A stretch of 6,757 nt of DNA from Alphaproteobacteria bacterium (GTDB lineage Bacteria > Pseudomonadota > Alphaproteobacteria > Rhodobacterales > Rhodobacteraceae): NCBI GenBank assembly GCA_030830465.1, contig JAURMY010000015.1, positions 1 through 6,757 on the forward strand, given 5' to 3'. The notes below the pieces were generated by a model that worked only from the letters and a program-made list of their open reading frames with translations, was not told where the DNA came from and did not search any database. Positions within the stretch are counted from its first letter, which is position 1, and the number at the start of each line of letters is the position of its first letter. The position numbers and the translations under genes were made by a program. This document shows, one piece after another, positions 1 to 5,321 of the stretch.

Positions 1-306
1 AAGGTTCTCCTCGACCGTCATCGAGGTGAAAATATTATGGGTCTGCGGCACAAAGGCCATGCCCTTGGCGACACGGTCTTGCGGCGACAGGGAGGTGATA
101 TCCTCACCGCCGATGCGCACGGCCCCTTTCCGCAGGTTCAGCATGCCGAATATGGCCTTCATCGCGGTGGATTTGCCGGCACCGTTCGGCCCGACGATCA
201 CCGCGATCTGCCCCGGTTCCACTGCGACCGTGCAGTCGTGCAGAATATCTGCGCCCCGGCCATAGCCGCCGGTCATGTTGTCGCCGATCAGGAATGGATC
301 ACTCAT
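1..306 (-). CDS. livF: Branched-chain amino acid-type ABC transporter ATPase, LivF-like (partial, C-terminus outside window)
   Basis: The first 102 residues are visible, of the roughly 235-250 usual for LivF. The protein starts MSDPFLIGDN and carries the Walker A motif GPNGAGKST at residues 39-47. The Q-loop is in FVPQ (Q88), followed by the LivF-typical NIFTSMTVEENL at the window edge. The signature motif, Walker B and H-loop lie beyond position 1. In this family LivF and LivG form the cytoplasmic ATPase pair that powers a two-permease importer fed by a periplasmic binding protein. The ATG overlaps the stop of the upstream livG-like gene by 4 nt (ATGA), so the two are almost certainly co-transcribed and translationally coupled. 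The LivF assignment over other ABC ATPases rests on the 'G-M-A-F-V-P-Q' region and on the adjacent LivG. The transported substrate is not shown by the sequence. Confidence 0.93.
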   Translation of the reverse strand, partial: MSDPFLIGDNMTGGYGRGADILHDCTVAVEPGQIAVIVGPNGAGKSTAMKAIFGMLNLRKGAVRIGGEDITSLSPQDRVAKGMAFVPQTHNIFTSMTVEENL

Positions 307-1091
307 GCCCCGGCCCCCTCGATGACCTTGTTTTTCAGACCGGTGCCCAGATAGGCCTCGATCACCTGTTCGTTGTTTTTGATGTCGTCAATCGTGCCCT
401 CGGCCAGAACCTTGCCCTCGGCCATACAAATCACCGGATCACACAGGCGGGCGATGAAATCCATGTCATGTTCAATGACACAGAATGTATAGCCGCGTTC
501 CTTGTTCAATCGCACGATGGCGTCGCCGATGGTGTTCAGCAGGGTACGGTTCACGCCGGCGCCGACTTCATCCAGAAACACCATCTTGGCGTCAACCATC
601 ATGGTCCGGCCCAGCTCCAGCAGTTTCTTTTGTCCGCCAGACAGATTGCCGGCCAGTTCATCCGCCAGATGGCTGACGGTCAGAAATTCCAGCACCTCAT
701 CGGCCTTCTTGGCCAGCGCGCGTTCCTCGGCAGCGACCGCGCCGCGCCGGAACCAGGCGTTCCACAGGGTTTCGCCGGATTGGGTGCCCGGAACCATCAT
801 CAGGTTTTCCCGCACGGTCATTGAGGAAAATTCATGCGCGATCTGGAAGGTGCGCAAGAGGCCGCGGTGAAACAGTTCATGCGGCGGCAGACCGGTGATG
901 TCCTTGCCCTGCATGGTGACACGCCCCGAGGTTGGCTTAAGAACGCCGGCGATCACGTTGAACAGAGTGGTTTTTCCGGCGCCATTTGGGCCGATCAATC
1001 CGGTGATTGAGCCTTCTTTGATGGTCAGGCTGGACCCGTCAACGGCATGAAAGCCGCCAAAATGTTTGTGGACGTCTTCGACGACGATCAT
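303..1091 (-). CDS. livG: Branched-chain amino acid-type ABC transporter ATPase, LivG-like
   Basis: A complete 262-residue ABC ATPase of normal LivG length. Motifs in order are Walker A GPNGAGKTT (34-42), Q-loop in TFQ (Q83), signature LSGGQ (150-154), Walker B MVFLDE (170-175) and H-loop IEHD (H208). The C-terminal tail with VIEAYLG (near 243-249) is typical of the LivG-type C-terminal extension. The D-loop region reads LDEVGAGVN instead of the common LDEPAAGLN, so the usual proline after the catalytic Glu is Val. The ATG at 1091 is preceded by a G-rich Shine-Dalgarno (GGGGGGA, about 8 nt away). The stop overlaps the livF start by 4 nt. The binding-protein gene lies 148 nt upstream, but a strong terminator sits in that gap, so livGF expression needs read-through or its own promoter. 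The role is ATP hydrolysis for import on the cytoplasmic face of the inner membrane; the substrate is inferred only from family. Confidence 0.96.
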   Translation of the reverse strand: MIVVEDVHKHFGGFHAVDGSSLTIKEGSITGLIGPNGAGKTTLFNVIAGVLKPTSGRVTMQGKDITGLPPHELFHRGLLRTFQIAHEFSSMTVRENLMMVPGTQSGETLWNAWFRRGAVAAEERALAKKADEVLEFLTVSHLADELAGNLSGGQKKLLELGRTMMVDAKMVFLDEVGAGVNRTLLNTIGDAIVRLNKERGYTFCVIEHDMDFIARLCDPVICMAEGKVLAEGTIDDIKNNEQVIEAYLGTGLKNKVIEGAGA

Positions 1092-1129
1092 TCTGATTTC
1101 CCCCCGGAGGCGTTCCTTTGCCTCTGCTC

Positions 1130-1135
1130 TTTATA
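1130..1135 (-). promoter_or_regulatory. Possible -10 element (TATAAA) for livGF
   Basis: On the minus strand, TATAAA lies about 40 nt upstream of the livG ATG and downstream of the terminator that ends the binding-protein unit. No good -35 hexamer lies 16-18 nt upstream; the best nearby, TGGACA, is 22 nt away. This is a weak suggestion that livGF may have its own promoter. Confidence 0.2.
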
Positions 1136-1189
1136 CTGAAGGTCCGGTTGCCCGAATTGTCCAGTCGGCAGATGGTGAAGGCGCTGTAG

Positions 1190-1218
1190 AAAAAGCAGCC
1201 CGGGCGAACCCGGGCTGC
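1190..1218 (-). terminator. Strong Rho-independent terminator after the substrate-binding protein gene
   Basis: A perfect 10-bp inverted repeat, GCAGCCCGGG / CCCGGGCTGC, encloses a TTCG tetraloop (minus-strand reading). It is followed at once by five Ts (TTTTTCTACA). It begins 22 nt after the stop codon of the binding-protein gene, in the right orientation to end that transcript. Placed between the binding protein and the ATPase genes, it would let the periplasmic component be made in excess over the membrane complex, a common arrangement for importers. That role is inferred. Confidence 0.9.
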
Positions 1219-1239
1219 CTGTGTTCCCAGATCAGACGA

Positions 1240-2424
1240 TCAACGGTACTGTTTGGTTACGAATTTGCCGCCCTGGACGTCAACTTCGCGATAGTTACCG
1301 GCCGATTCACCCGGTCCGATCAGCTCAACAGCCGAGGCGCCGACATAGTCAACGTCGCCACCGGCGGCGATGATGTCCAGTGCCTTGCCCAATTCACCCG
1401 GGAAAATTTTCTCGCCCGGTGCGTTGGCAACGTCCATCACCTTGTCTTTGAAGACTTTGGAGTCGGTCGATTTGGCAGCAGCCATGGCCAGCATGATCAG
1501 CGCAGCCGCGTCATAGCTTTCGGGTGCGAAAGCCGAAGTGCCGTCAAAACCGGCGGCTTTGGCCAGTTCGTCAAACGAAGCGGCGCCCGGGCTGTCAGTG
1601 CCCGGATGCTGACCGAAGGAACCGTAGATGCGATCACCCAAAGCTTCAAGCAGCGGGTCACCGATCATGCCGTCGGGCAGTTCGAATACTTTGAACGCAC
1701 CGGCGTCAAGCGAGGCCTGAATGATGCCTTTGCCGCCCTGATCGAGGTAACCGGCAACAACCAGCACTTCACCACCGGCTGCGGCCAGCGCGCCAACTTC
1801 AGCCGAATAGTCGGCCTTGCCGTCTTCATGGGCTGCGTTGATGGTGACTTTGCCGCCGTCTTTTTCAAAAGAGGCCTGAATTGCGTCGGCCAGACCTTTA
1901 CCATAGTCGTTGTTGGTATAGGAAATCGCGATCGACTTGACGCCGCGGCTGTTCAGGATGTCGGAAACAACCTGACCCTGGCGGGCATCGGACGGGGCGG
2001 TGCGGAAGAACAGCCCGTCATCTTCGGCGGTCGACAGAGCGGGCGAAGTCGCCGAGGGCGAAATCATCACGATGCCGTTCGGACGGGCGACGTTTTGCAG
2101 CATAGCGCCGGTCACGCCCGAGCAGTCACCGCCAACAACGGCAGCCACTTTGTCGGATGTTACAAGGCGTTCCATCACGGCTGTTGCCGCCGCCGAGTCG
2201 ATGCAGACGTCATCGCCGCGAACCGAAGTGATGGTGTCGCCGTTCAGGAACTTGCCCGAAGCGTTGACTTCAGCAATCGCCAGTTCTGCGCCGGCTGCCA
2301 TTGCGGGTGTCATCGATTCGATCGGTCCGGTAAAGCCGAGAATGATCCCGATCTTCACTTCGCCTGCGTAAGCGCCGGTCGCCATCAGCGCCGATGCCGC
2401 AGTTGCGAGTAGTAGTTTTTTCAT
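1240..2424 (-). CDS. ABC transporter periplasmic substrate-binding protein, LivJ/LivK type (Peripla_BP_6)
   Basis: A 394-residue type I periplasmic binding protein. Residues 1-20 (MKKLLLATAASALMATGAYA) are a classical signal peptide with probable cleavage before GEVKIGIILG. The mature start EVKIGIILGFTGP is the family's first beta strand. Two cysteines, C74 and C101, are placed like the N-lobe disulfide of LivJ-type proteins. The segment ISPSATSPALS (121-131) matches the ligand-contact loop, followed by the family motif FFRTAPSDARQG (139-150). The ATG at 2424 is chosen because the signal peptide starts there and a good Shine-Dalgarno (GGGAGA, 6 nt spacing) precedes it. The frame stays open upstream to 2682, but that stretch is not signal-like and overlaps the end of the regulator gene. 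The protein should deliver substrate to the LivG/LivF importer. Amino acids are the default guess; amides, ureas or other small polar ligands are also bound by this family. Confidence 0.94.
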   Translation of the reverse strand: MKKLLLATAASALMATGAYAGEVKIGIILGFTGPIESMTPAMAAGAELAIAEVNASGKFLNGDTITSVRGDDVCIDSAAATAVMERLVTSDKVAAVVGGDCSGVTGAMLQNVARPNGIVMISPSATSPALSTAEDDGLFFRTAPSDARQGQVVSDILNSRGVKSIAISYTNNDYGKGLADAIQASFEKDGGKVTINAAHEDGKADYSAEVGALAAAGGEVLVVAGYLDQGGKGIIQASLDAGAFKVFELPDGMIGDPLLEALGDRIYGSFGQHPGTDSPGAASFDELAKAAGFDGTSAFAPESYDAAALIMLAMAAAKSTDSKVFKDKVMDVANAPGEKIFPGELGKALDIIAAGGDVDYVGASAVELIGPGESAGNYREVDVQGGKFVTKQYR

Positions 2425-2430
2425 TTGGTC

Positions 2431-2436
2431 TCTCCC
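2431..2436 (-). promoter_or_regulatory. Ribosome binding site of the substrate-binding protein
   Basis: GGGAGA on the minus strand lies 6 nt from the ATG at 2424. It decides the start in favour of the signal-peptide methionine over the upstream in-frame ATG at 2682. Confidence 0.75.
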
Positions 2437-2448
2437 AAGTGGTAAACG

Positions 2449-2454
2449 AGTATC
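2449..2454 (-). promoter_or_regulatory. Candidate -10 element of the substrate-binding protein gene
   Basis: GATACT (4 of 6 to TATAAT) would give a leader of roughly 17-20 nt. No good -35 hexamer lies upstream; instead the -35 zone is covered by a 13-bp direct repeat (2468-2500). This fits an activator-dependent promoter, but the call is based on position and a weak hexamer only. Confidence 0.3.
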
Positions 2455-2467
2455 GCGCAGTTTAGTT

Positions 2468-2500
2468 GCCCGATTTTGAAAAGGAAAGCCCGCTTTTGAA
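2468..2500 (-). repeat. 13-bp direct repeat with 20-bp spacing, possible activator site
   Basis: On the minus strand, TTCAAAAGCGGGC and TTCAAAATCGGGC (12 of 13 identical) occupy 2488-2500 and 2468-2480. Their start-to-start distance is exactly 20 bp, about two helical turns, so both copies face the same side of the DNA. They lie 44-76 nt upstream of the start codon of the binding-protein gene, over the expected -35 zone. AraC-family activators often use direct repeats of this spacing next to -35, and a GATR/AraC regulator gene lies immediately upstream. Binding is inferred. Confidence 0.5.
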
Positions 2501-2568
2501 GGGTGACCCAGCGGCAGCTGGTTGCAGCGCAAAATCGCGCATAACAGGATGGAAAACACACCCCAAAG

Positions 2569-2590
2569 CCGGTCCTGTGGACGGAACCGG
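2569..2590. repeat. 22-bp imperfect inverted repeat upstream of the binding-protein gene
   Basis: On the minus strand the arms are CCGGTTC and GGACCGG, with an 8-nt centre. Seven positions pair, one of them G-T. It lies in the gap between the regulator stop and the binding-protein start, upstream of the direct repeat. No T-run follows either arm closely, so it does not look like a terminator. An operator is possible. Confidence 0.35.
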
Positions 2591-2601
2591 AAATTCTTGC
2601 C

Positions 2602-2626
2602 AAAAAAAAGCGCCGTCAGTTCAGCG
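2602..2626 (-). terminator. Weak candidate terminator of the GATR regulator gene
   Basis: On the minus strand a 5-bp stem, CGCTG / CGGCG (one G-U pair, 6-nt loop), is followed by C and eight Ts (TTTTTTTT at 2602-2609). The stem overlaps the TGA stop at 2616-2618. The long T-run is striking but the stem is short, so termination may be partial, with some read-through into the binding-protein gene. Confidence 0.4.
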
Positions 2627-3590
2627 AGGCCTGCGAGCCGCGTTCGCGGTAAGGCGTGGTGTTGTAATGCGAGCGATAGCATTTTGAAAAATGCGACGGG
2701 CTGGCAAATCCGCAGGCAAGCGCCACGTTGATCACGCTCATGTCGGTCTGCATCAACAGGTTGCGGGCCTTTTGCAGCCGGATTTCCATATAATAGCGCT
2801 TGGGCGAGCGGTTCAGATAGCGCCGGAACAGGCGTTCCAGTTGCCGCGTGGACATGCCCACATCCCGCGCCAAGATCGACGGGCTGACCGGTTCTTCGAT
2901 ATTCGCTTCCATCATCTGGATCACGTTGGACAGTTTCGGATGACGCACGCCGATCCGGGTGGGGATCGACAGGCGCTGCTCATCGCGGTCGGTGCGAATA
3001 GAGGTATAGATCAACTGATCGGCCACGGTATTGGCCAGTTCCTGCCCGTGATCCGAGGCAATGACATTCAGCATAAGATCCAGCGACGACATCCCGCCCG
3101 CGCTGGAATATCGATTGCCGTCAACCACATAGATGGATTTCGTCAGTTCTACCTCAACGAATTCCTCTTCGAAACTGTCGTGGTTTTCCCAGTGGATCGT
3201 GCATTTCTTGCCGTCCAGCAGACCGGCCTTGGCCACCGTATAGGCCGCCGTGCACAGGCCGCCGATGCCAGCGCCCTTGCGGGCCTCGCGGCGCAGCCAG
3301 TTCAAGACCGGTTTCGTGGTGGCGTCCTTGATATGAACGCCGCCGCAAACCATGACAGTGTCGTCGCGGTTGACCAGTTCCAGTCCCATGTTCACCCGCA
3401 TTTCAACGCCGTTTGACGCCATTGCGGTCTGGCCGTTCTCGCTGGCCAGGCTCCAGCGGTAGAAATTGTGACCGGAAACGCGGTTGGCGATGCGCAACGG
3501 CTCAATCGCAGAGGCAAAAGACGCCATCGAGAAGTTCTTCAGCAGAAGAAACACGAAATGCCGCGAGCGGGGTTCAGTTTTCACGGTCAT
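2616..3590 (-). CDS. GATR/GlxA-type transcription regulator: DJ-1/PfpI-like sensor domain plus AraC HTH
   Basis: 324 residues in two domains. Residues about 11-195 are a DJ-1/PfpI (class I glutamine amidotransferase-like) domain. It contains FVFLLLKNFSMASFASAIEP (12-31), typical of the GbdR/CdhR/ArgR-like GATR group, and a cysteine at the nucleophile-elbow position (C113 in GGLCTAAY). Residues about 220-317 are an AraC DNA-binding domain: first HTH near 236-259 (SILARDVGMSTRQLERLFRR), second near 284-317 with the family signature VALACGFASPSHFSKCYR. Known GATR members activate catabolism or uptake of amino acids and quaternary amines such as glycine betaine, carnitine and arginine. The ATG at 3590 is preferred because AGGTGA precedes it closely and homologues start just before this beta strand; an in-frame ATG at 3698 would add 36 unlikely residues. 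It is co-directional with the importer genes downstream, so it probably regulates them. Confidence 0.92.
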   Translation of the reverse strand: MTVKTEPRSRHFVFLLLKNFSMASFASAIEPLRIANRVSGHNFYRWSLASENGQTAMASNGVEMRVNMGLELVNRDDTVMVCGGVHIKDATTKPVLNWLRREARKGAGIGGLCTAAYTVAKAGLLDGKKCTIHWENHDSFEEEFVEVELTKSIYVVDGNRYSSAGGMSSLDLMLNVIASDHGQELANTVADQLIYTSIRTDRDEQRLSIPTRIGVRHPKLSNVIQMMEANIEEPVSPSILARDVGMSTRQLERLFRRYLNRSPKRYYMEIRLQKARNLLMQTDMSVINVALACGFASPSHFSKCYRSHYNTTPYRERGSQASLN

Positions 3591-3618
3591 AGTCACCTGG
3601 CGCGAATCACGGCAGATT

Positions 3619-3699
3619 CCGACATGGAGTTCAGCCGTTTGCGACATTGGCAGAACCAAAAGGAAAGGAAAAGGGGGGGTGCGTGGAAATGGCGACATT
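3619..3699. repeat. Repeated GCGACATT boxes in the regulator/aroG intergenic region
   Basis: On the plus strand GCGACATT occurs at 3641-3648 and 3692-3699, and a degenerate copy CCGACATG at 3619-3626. The copy at 3692 sits in a loosely palindromic 16-mer, TGGCGACATTCCGGCA. All lie between the regulator start (3590) and the aroG promoter candidate (3723-3751). They could be autoregulatory sites; an 8-mer twice in 200 nt may also be chance. A purine-rich run (3658-3679) lies between the two exact copies. Confidence 0.3.
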
Positions 3700-3722
3700 C
3701 CGGCATGTTCGCCTTTATTTGC

Positions 3723-3751
3723 TGGCCAAGGCGAAAAGCGCTATTTATAAG
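3723..3751 (+). promoter_or_regulatory. Candidate sigma-70-type promoter of the DAHP synthase gene
   Basis: TGGCCA (3723-3728; 4 of 6 to TTGACA) and TATAAG (3746-3751; 5 of 6 to TATAAT) are separated by 17 nt. This would give a leader of about 29 nt before the ATG at 3787. Such a leader is too short for a leader peptide or attenuator, so no tRNA- or ribosome-mediated attenuation of this aromatic pathway gene is visible. Confidence 0.5.
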
Positions 3752-3774
3752 CCTTCGCGCAAACAGAACAGACC

Positions 3775-3778
3775 GGAG
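3775..3778 (+). promoter_or_regulatory. Ribosome binding site of the DAHP synthase gene
   Basis: GGAG lies 8 nt before the ATG at 3787 and supports this start over the internal in-frame ATG at 3838 (M18 of MPTYQDP). Confidence 0.7.
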
Positions 3779-3786
3779 ACTGACCG

Positions 3787-5154
3787 ATGACACGGGTATG
3801 GACCAAATCGGATTGGCGCAAAAAACCGCGGATTCAAATGCCGACCTATCAGGATCCGCAGGCCCTGGCCGCGGCCGAGGCGCAATTGTCGAAATATCCG
3901 CCGCTGGTTTTTGCCGGTGAGGCGCGCCGTCTGAAGGCGAAACTGGCCGAAGCCGCTGCAGGCCGGGCGTTTCTGCTGCAGGGCGGCGATTGCGCCGAAA
4001 GCTTTAACGAATTTTCCGCTGATTCGATCCGAGACACCTTTCGGGTCATGTTGCAAATGGCGGTGGTTCTGACATTCGGTGCGAAAGTGCCGGTGATCAA
4101 GGTCGGCCGCATGGCGGGCCAGTTCGCAAAACCGCGTTCCGCCGATACCGAAACCATCGGCGGGGTAGAACTGCCCAGCTATCGCGGTGACATCATCAAC
4201 GACATCGCGTTCACCGCCGCCGCACGGGTGCCGGACCCCAGCCGCATGTTGCAGGCCTATACACAGGCCGCCGCCTCATTGAACCTGCTGCGCGCCTTCA
4301 GCCAGGGCGGCTATGCGGATATCCACCGGGTACATTCCTGGACCTTGGGTTTTGCCGAGGCGGATAAGGCCGAAAAATACCGCGATCTGGCCAACCGGAT
4401 TTCGGATTCCCTGGACTTCATGACCGCCGCCGGGGTCAACAGCGACACGGCCCATACCCTCAGCACGGTTGAGTTTTATACCAGCCACGAAGCCCTTTTG
4501 CTGGAATACGAGGAAGCTTTGTGCCGGATCGACAGCACAACCGGCCTGCCGGTGGCCGGGTCAGGCCACATGATCTGGATCGGCGACCGCACCCGCCAGC
4601 CGGACGGCGCACATGTTGAGTTCTGCCGGGGCGTTCAAAACCCGATCGGGTTGAAATGCGGGCCGTCGATCTCCACCGACGACCTGAAGGTTCTGATCCG
4701 CAAGCTGAACCCGGAAAATGAAGCCGGGCGGCTGACCCTGATCAACCGCTTTGGTGCGGGCAAGGTCGGCGATCACCTGCCGCGCCTGATCCGCGCGGTC
4801 GAGGAGGAGGGCTTTAACGTCGTCTGGTCCTGTGACGCGATGCATGGCAACACGATCAAATCCGCCTCGGGATACAAGACCCGGCCATTTGAAAGCGTGC
4901 TGCGCGAAGTGCGCGAGTTTTTTGAGATCCACCATGCCGAAGGCACGATCCCGGCCGGTGTGCATTTCGAAATGACCGGCAAGGATGTGACCGAATGCAC
5001 CGGCGGCGTGCGCGCCGTGACGGATGAGGACCTGTCAGACCGCTATCACACCGCCTGTGACCCGCGCCTGAACGCCAGCCAGTCGCTGGAACTGGCCTTT
5101 CTGGTGTCCGAGGAATTGTCCCGCCGTTTGCAGGAAAAACGCGCGGCGGTCTGA
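3787..5154 (+). CDS. aroG: Class II 3-deoxy-7-phosphoheptulonate (DAHP) synthase
   Basis: 455 residues, normal for the class II (plant/mycobacterial-type) enzyme. It condenses phosphoenolpyruvate and erythrose 4-phosphate to DAHP, the first step of the shikimate pathway to aromatic amino acids, in the cytoplasm. The metal ligands of the family are present: C69 in [12 protein letters not shown]353 in DAMHGNT, E395 in HFEMTG and D425 in CDPRLN. The last three keep the spacing of the M. tuberculosis enzyme. Other hallmarks are [14 protein letters not shown] (105-118), [12 protein letters not shown] (265-276), GLKCGPS (288-294) and [16 protein letters not shown] (319-334). The start is supported by GGAG at 8 nt spacing and by the typical N-terminus with WRKKP..QMP. 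It stands alone: divergent from the regulator and convergent with the PAS gene. The symbol follows common use for class II enzymes; other genomes label them aroF or aroH. Confidence 0.97.
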   Translation: MTRVWTKSDWRKKPRIQMPTYQDPQALAAAEAQLSKYPPLVFAGEARRLKAKLAEAAAGRAFLLQGGDCAESFNEFSADSIRDTFRVMLQMAVVLTFGAKVPVIKVGRMAGQFAKPRSADTETIGGVELPSYRGDIINDIAFTAAARVPDPSRMLQAYTQAAASLNLLRAFSQGGYADIHRVHSWTLGFAEADKAEKYRDLANRISDSLDFMTAAGVNSDTAHTLSTVEFYTSHEALLLEYEEALCRIDSTTGLPVAGSGHMIWIGDRTRQPDGAHVEFCRGVQNPIGLKCGPSISTDDLKVLIRKLNPENEAGRLTLINRFGAGKVGDHLPRLIRAVEEEGFNVVWSCDAMHGNTIKSASGYKTRPFESVLREVREFFEIHHAEGTIPAGVHFEMTGKDVTECTGGVRAVTDEDLSDRYHTACDPRLNASQSLELAFLVSEELSRRLQEKRAAV

Positions 5155-5177
5155 TTTCAAACGGTTCGCACAGACTG

Positions 5178-5307
5178 AAAACCCCGGCCAGAGCGCATTG
5201 CGTTTTGCTTGAAGCAAATTGCATCACCTAGCGCGTTGAAATCTTTGATTTCAGGCAGCGTTTGTTGATGCAAGTTTATCGCAATACGCTTTAGCCGCCG
5301 GGGTTTT
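5178..5307. terminator. Bidirectional terminator stem with arms split by a structured insert
   Basis: The arms AAAACCCCGGC (5178-5188) and GCCGGGGTTTT (5297-5307) are perfectly complementary over 11 bp and are flanked by T-runs on both strands (TTTTTCTTT on plus, TTTTCAG on minus). The stem sits between two convergent stop codons: 24 nt after the aroG stop and 15 nt after the PAS gene stop. That is exactly where a shared bidirectional terminator is expected. The unusual point is the 108-nt loop, which is filled by the structured repeat. Whether the split hairpin still terminates efficiently is unknown. Confidence 0.65.
5190..5293. repeat. About 104-nt structured palindromic element (MITE/REP-like) inside the terminator loop
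   Basis: The element is bounded by AGCGCATTGCG (5192-5202) and CGCAATACGCT (5280-5290), complementary at 10 of 11 positions; the odd pair is G-U if transcribed from the minus strand. Inside are a hairpin TTTGCT-TGA-AGCAAA (5204-5218) and an arm TTGCATCA / TGATGCAA (5219-5226 / 5266-5273) that encloses a perfect hairpin TGAAATC-TTT-GATTTCA (5237-5253). The expected fold is a closed stem leading to a three-way junction. No start codon with coding potential is seen. GCC lies on both sides (5187-5189, 5294-5296) and might be a 3-bp target duplication. The nature (mobile repeat, processed small RNA or both) is inferred from structure. Confidence 0.65.
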
Positions 5308-5321
5308 TCTTTCTGCTGGGC

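Noticed and set aside
294..824. Plus-strand open frame of 176 codons antisense to livG
   Set aside because: It lies wholly over the conserved ATPase motifs of livG on the other strand and has no family resemblance.
1066..2412. Plus-strand open frame of 448 codons antisense to the binding-protein gene
   Set aside because: Its composition (Arg/Gly/Cys/His-rich, no recognisable domain) is that of a GC-biased shadow frame, and the minus-strand frame has a signal peptide, family motifs and a ribosome binding site.
2425..2682. Upstream extension of the binding-protein frame by 86 codons
   Set aside because: It would bury the signal peptide inside the protein and overlap the regulator gene. The ATG at 2424 has a good Shine-Dalgarno and the signal peptide starts there.
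2691..3416. Plus-strand open frame of 241 codons antisense to the GATR regulator
   Set aside because: Low-complexity His/Gln/Arg-rich translation without domains; the minus-strand frame encodes clear DJ-1-like and AraC domains.
3591..3698. N-terminal extension of the GATR regulator by 36 codons
   Set aside because: The extra residues (Pro/Phe-rich) are not family-like, and AGGTGA sits just before the ATG at 3590.
4561..4965. Minus-strand open frame of 134 codons antisense to DAHP synthase
   Set aside because: Shadow of a highly conserved enzyme frame; no ribosome binding site or domain.
5190..5293. tRNA gene suggested by the cloverleaf-like fold
   Set aside because: No T-loop TTCGA-type or acceptor/CCA arrangement, no anticodon arm of proper size, and about 104 nt is too long. 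The arms are better explained as a palindromic repeat.
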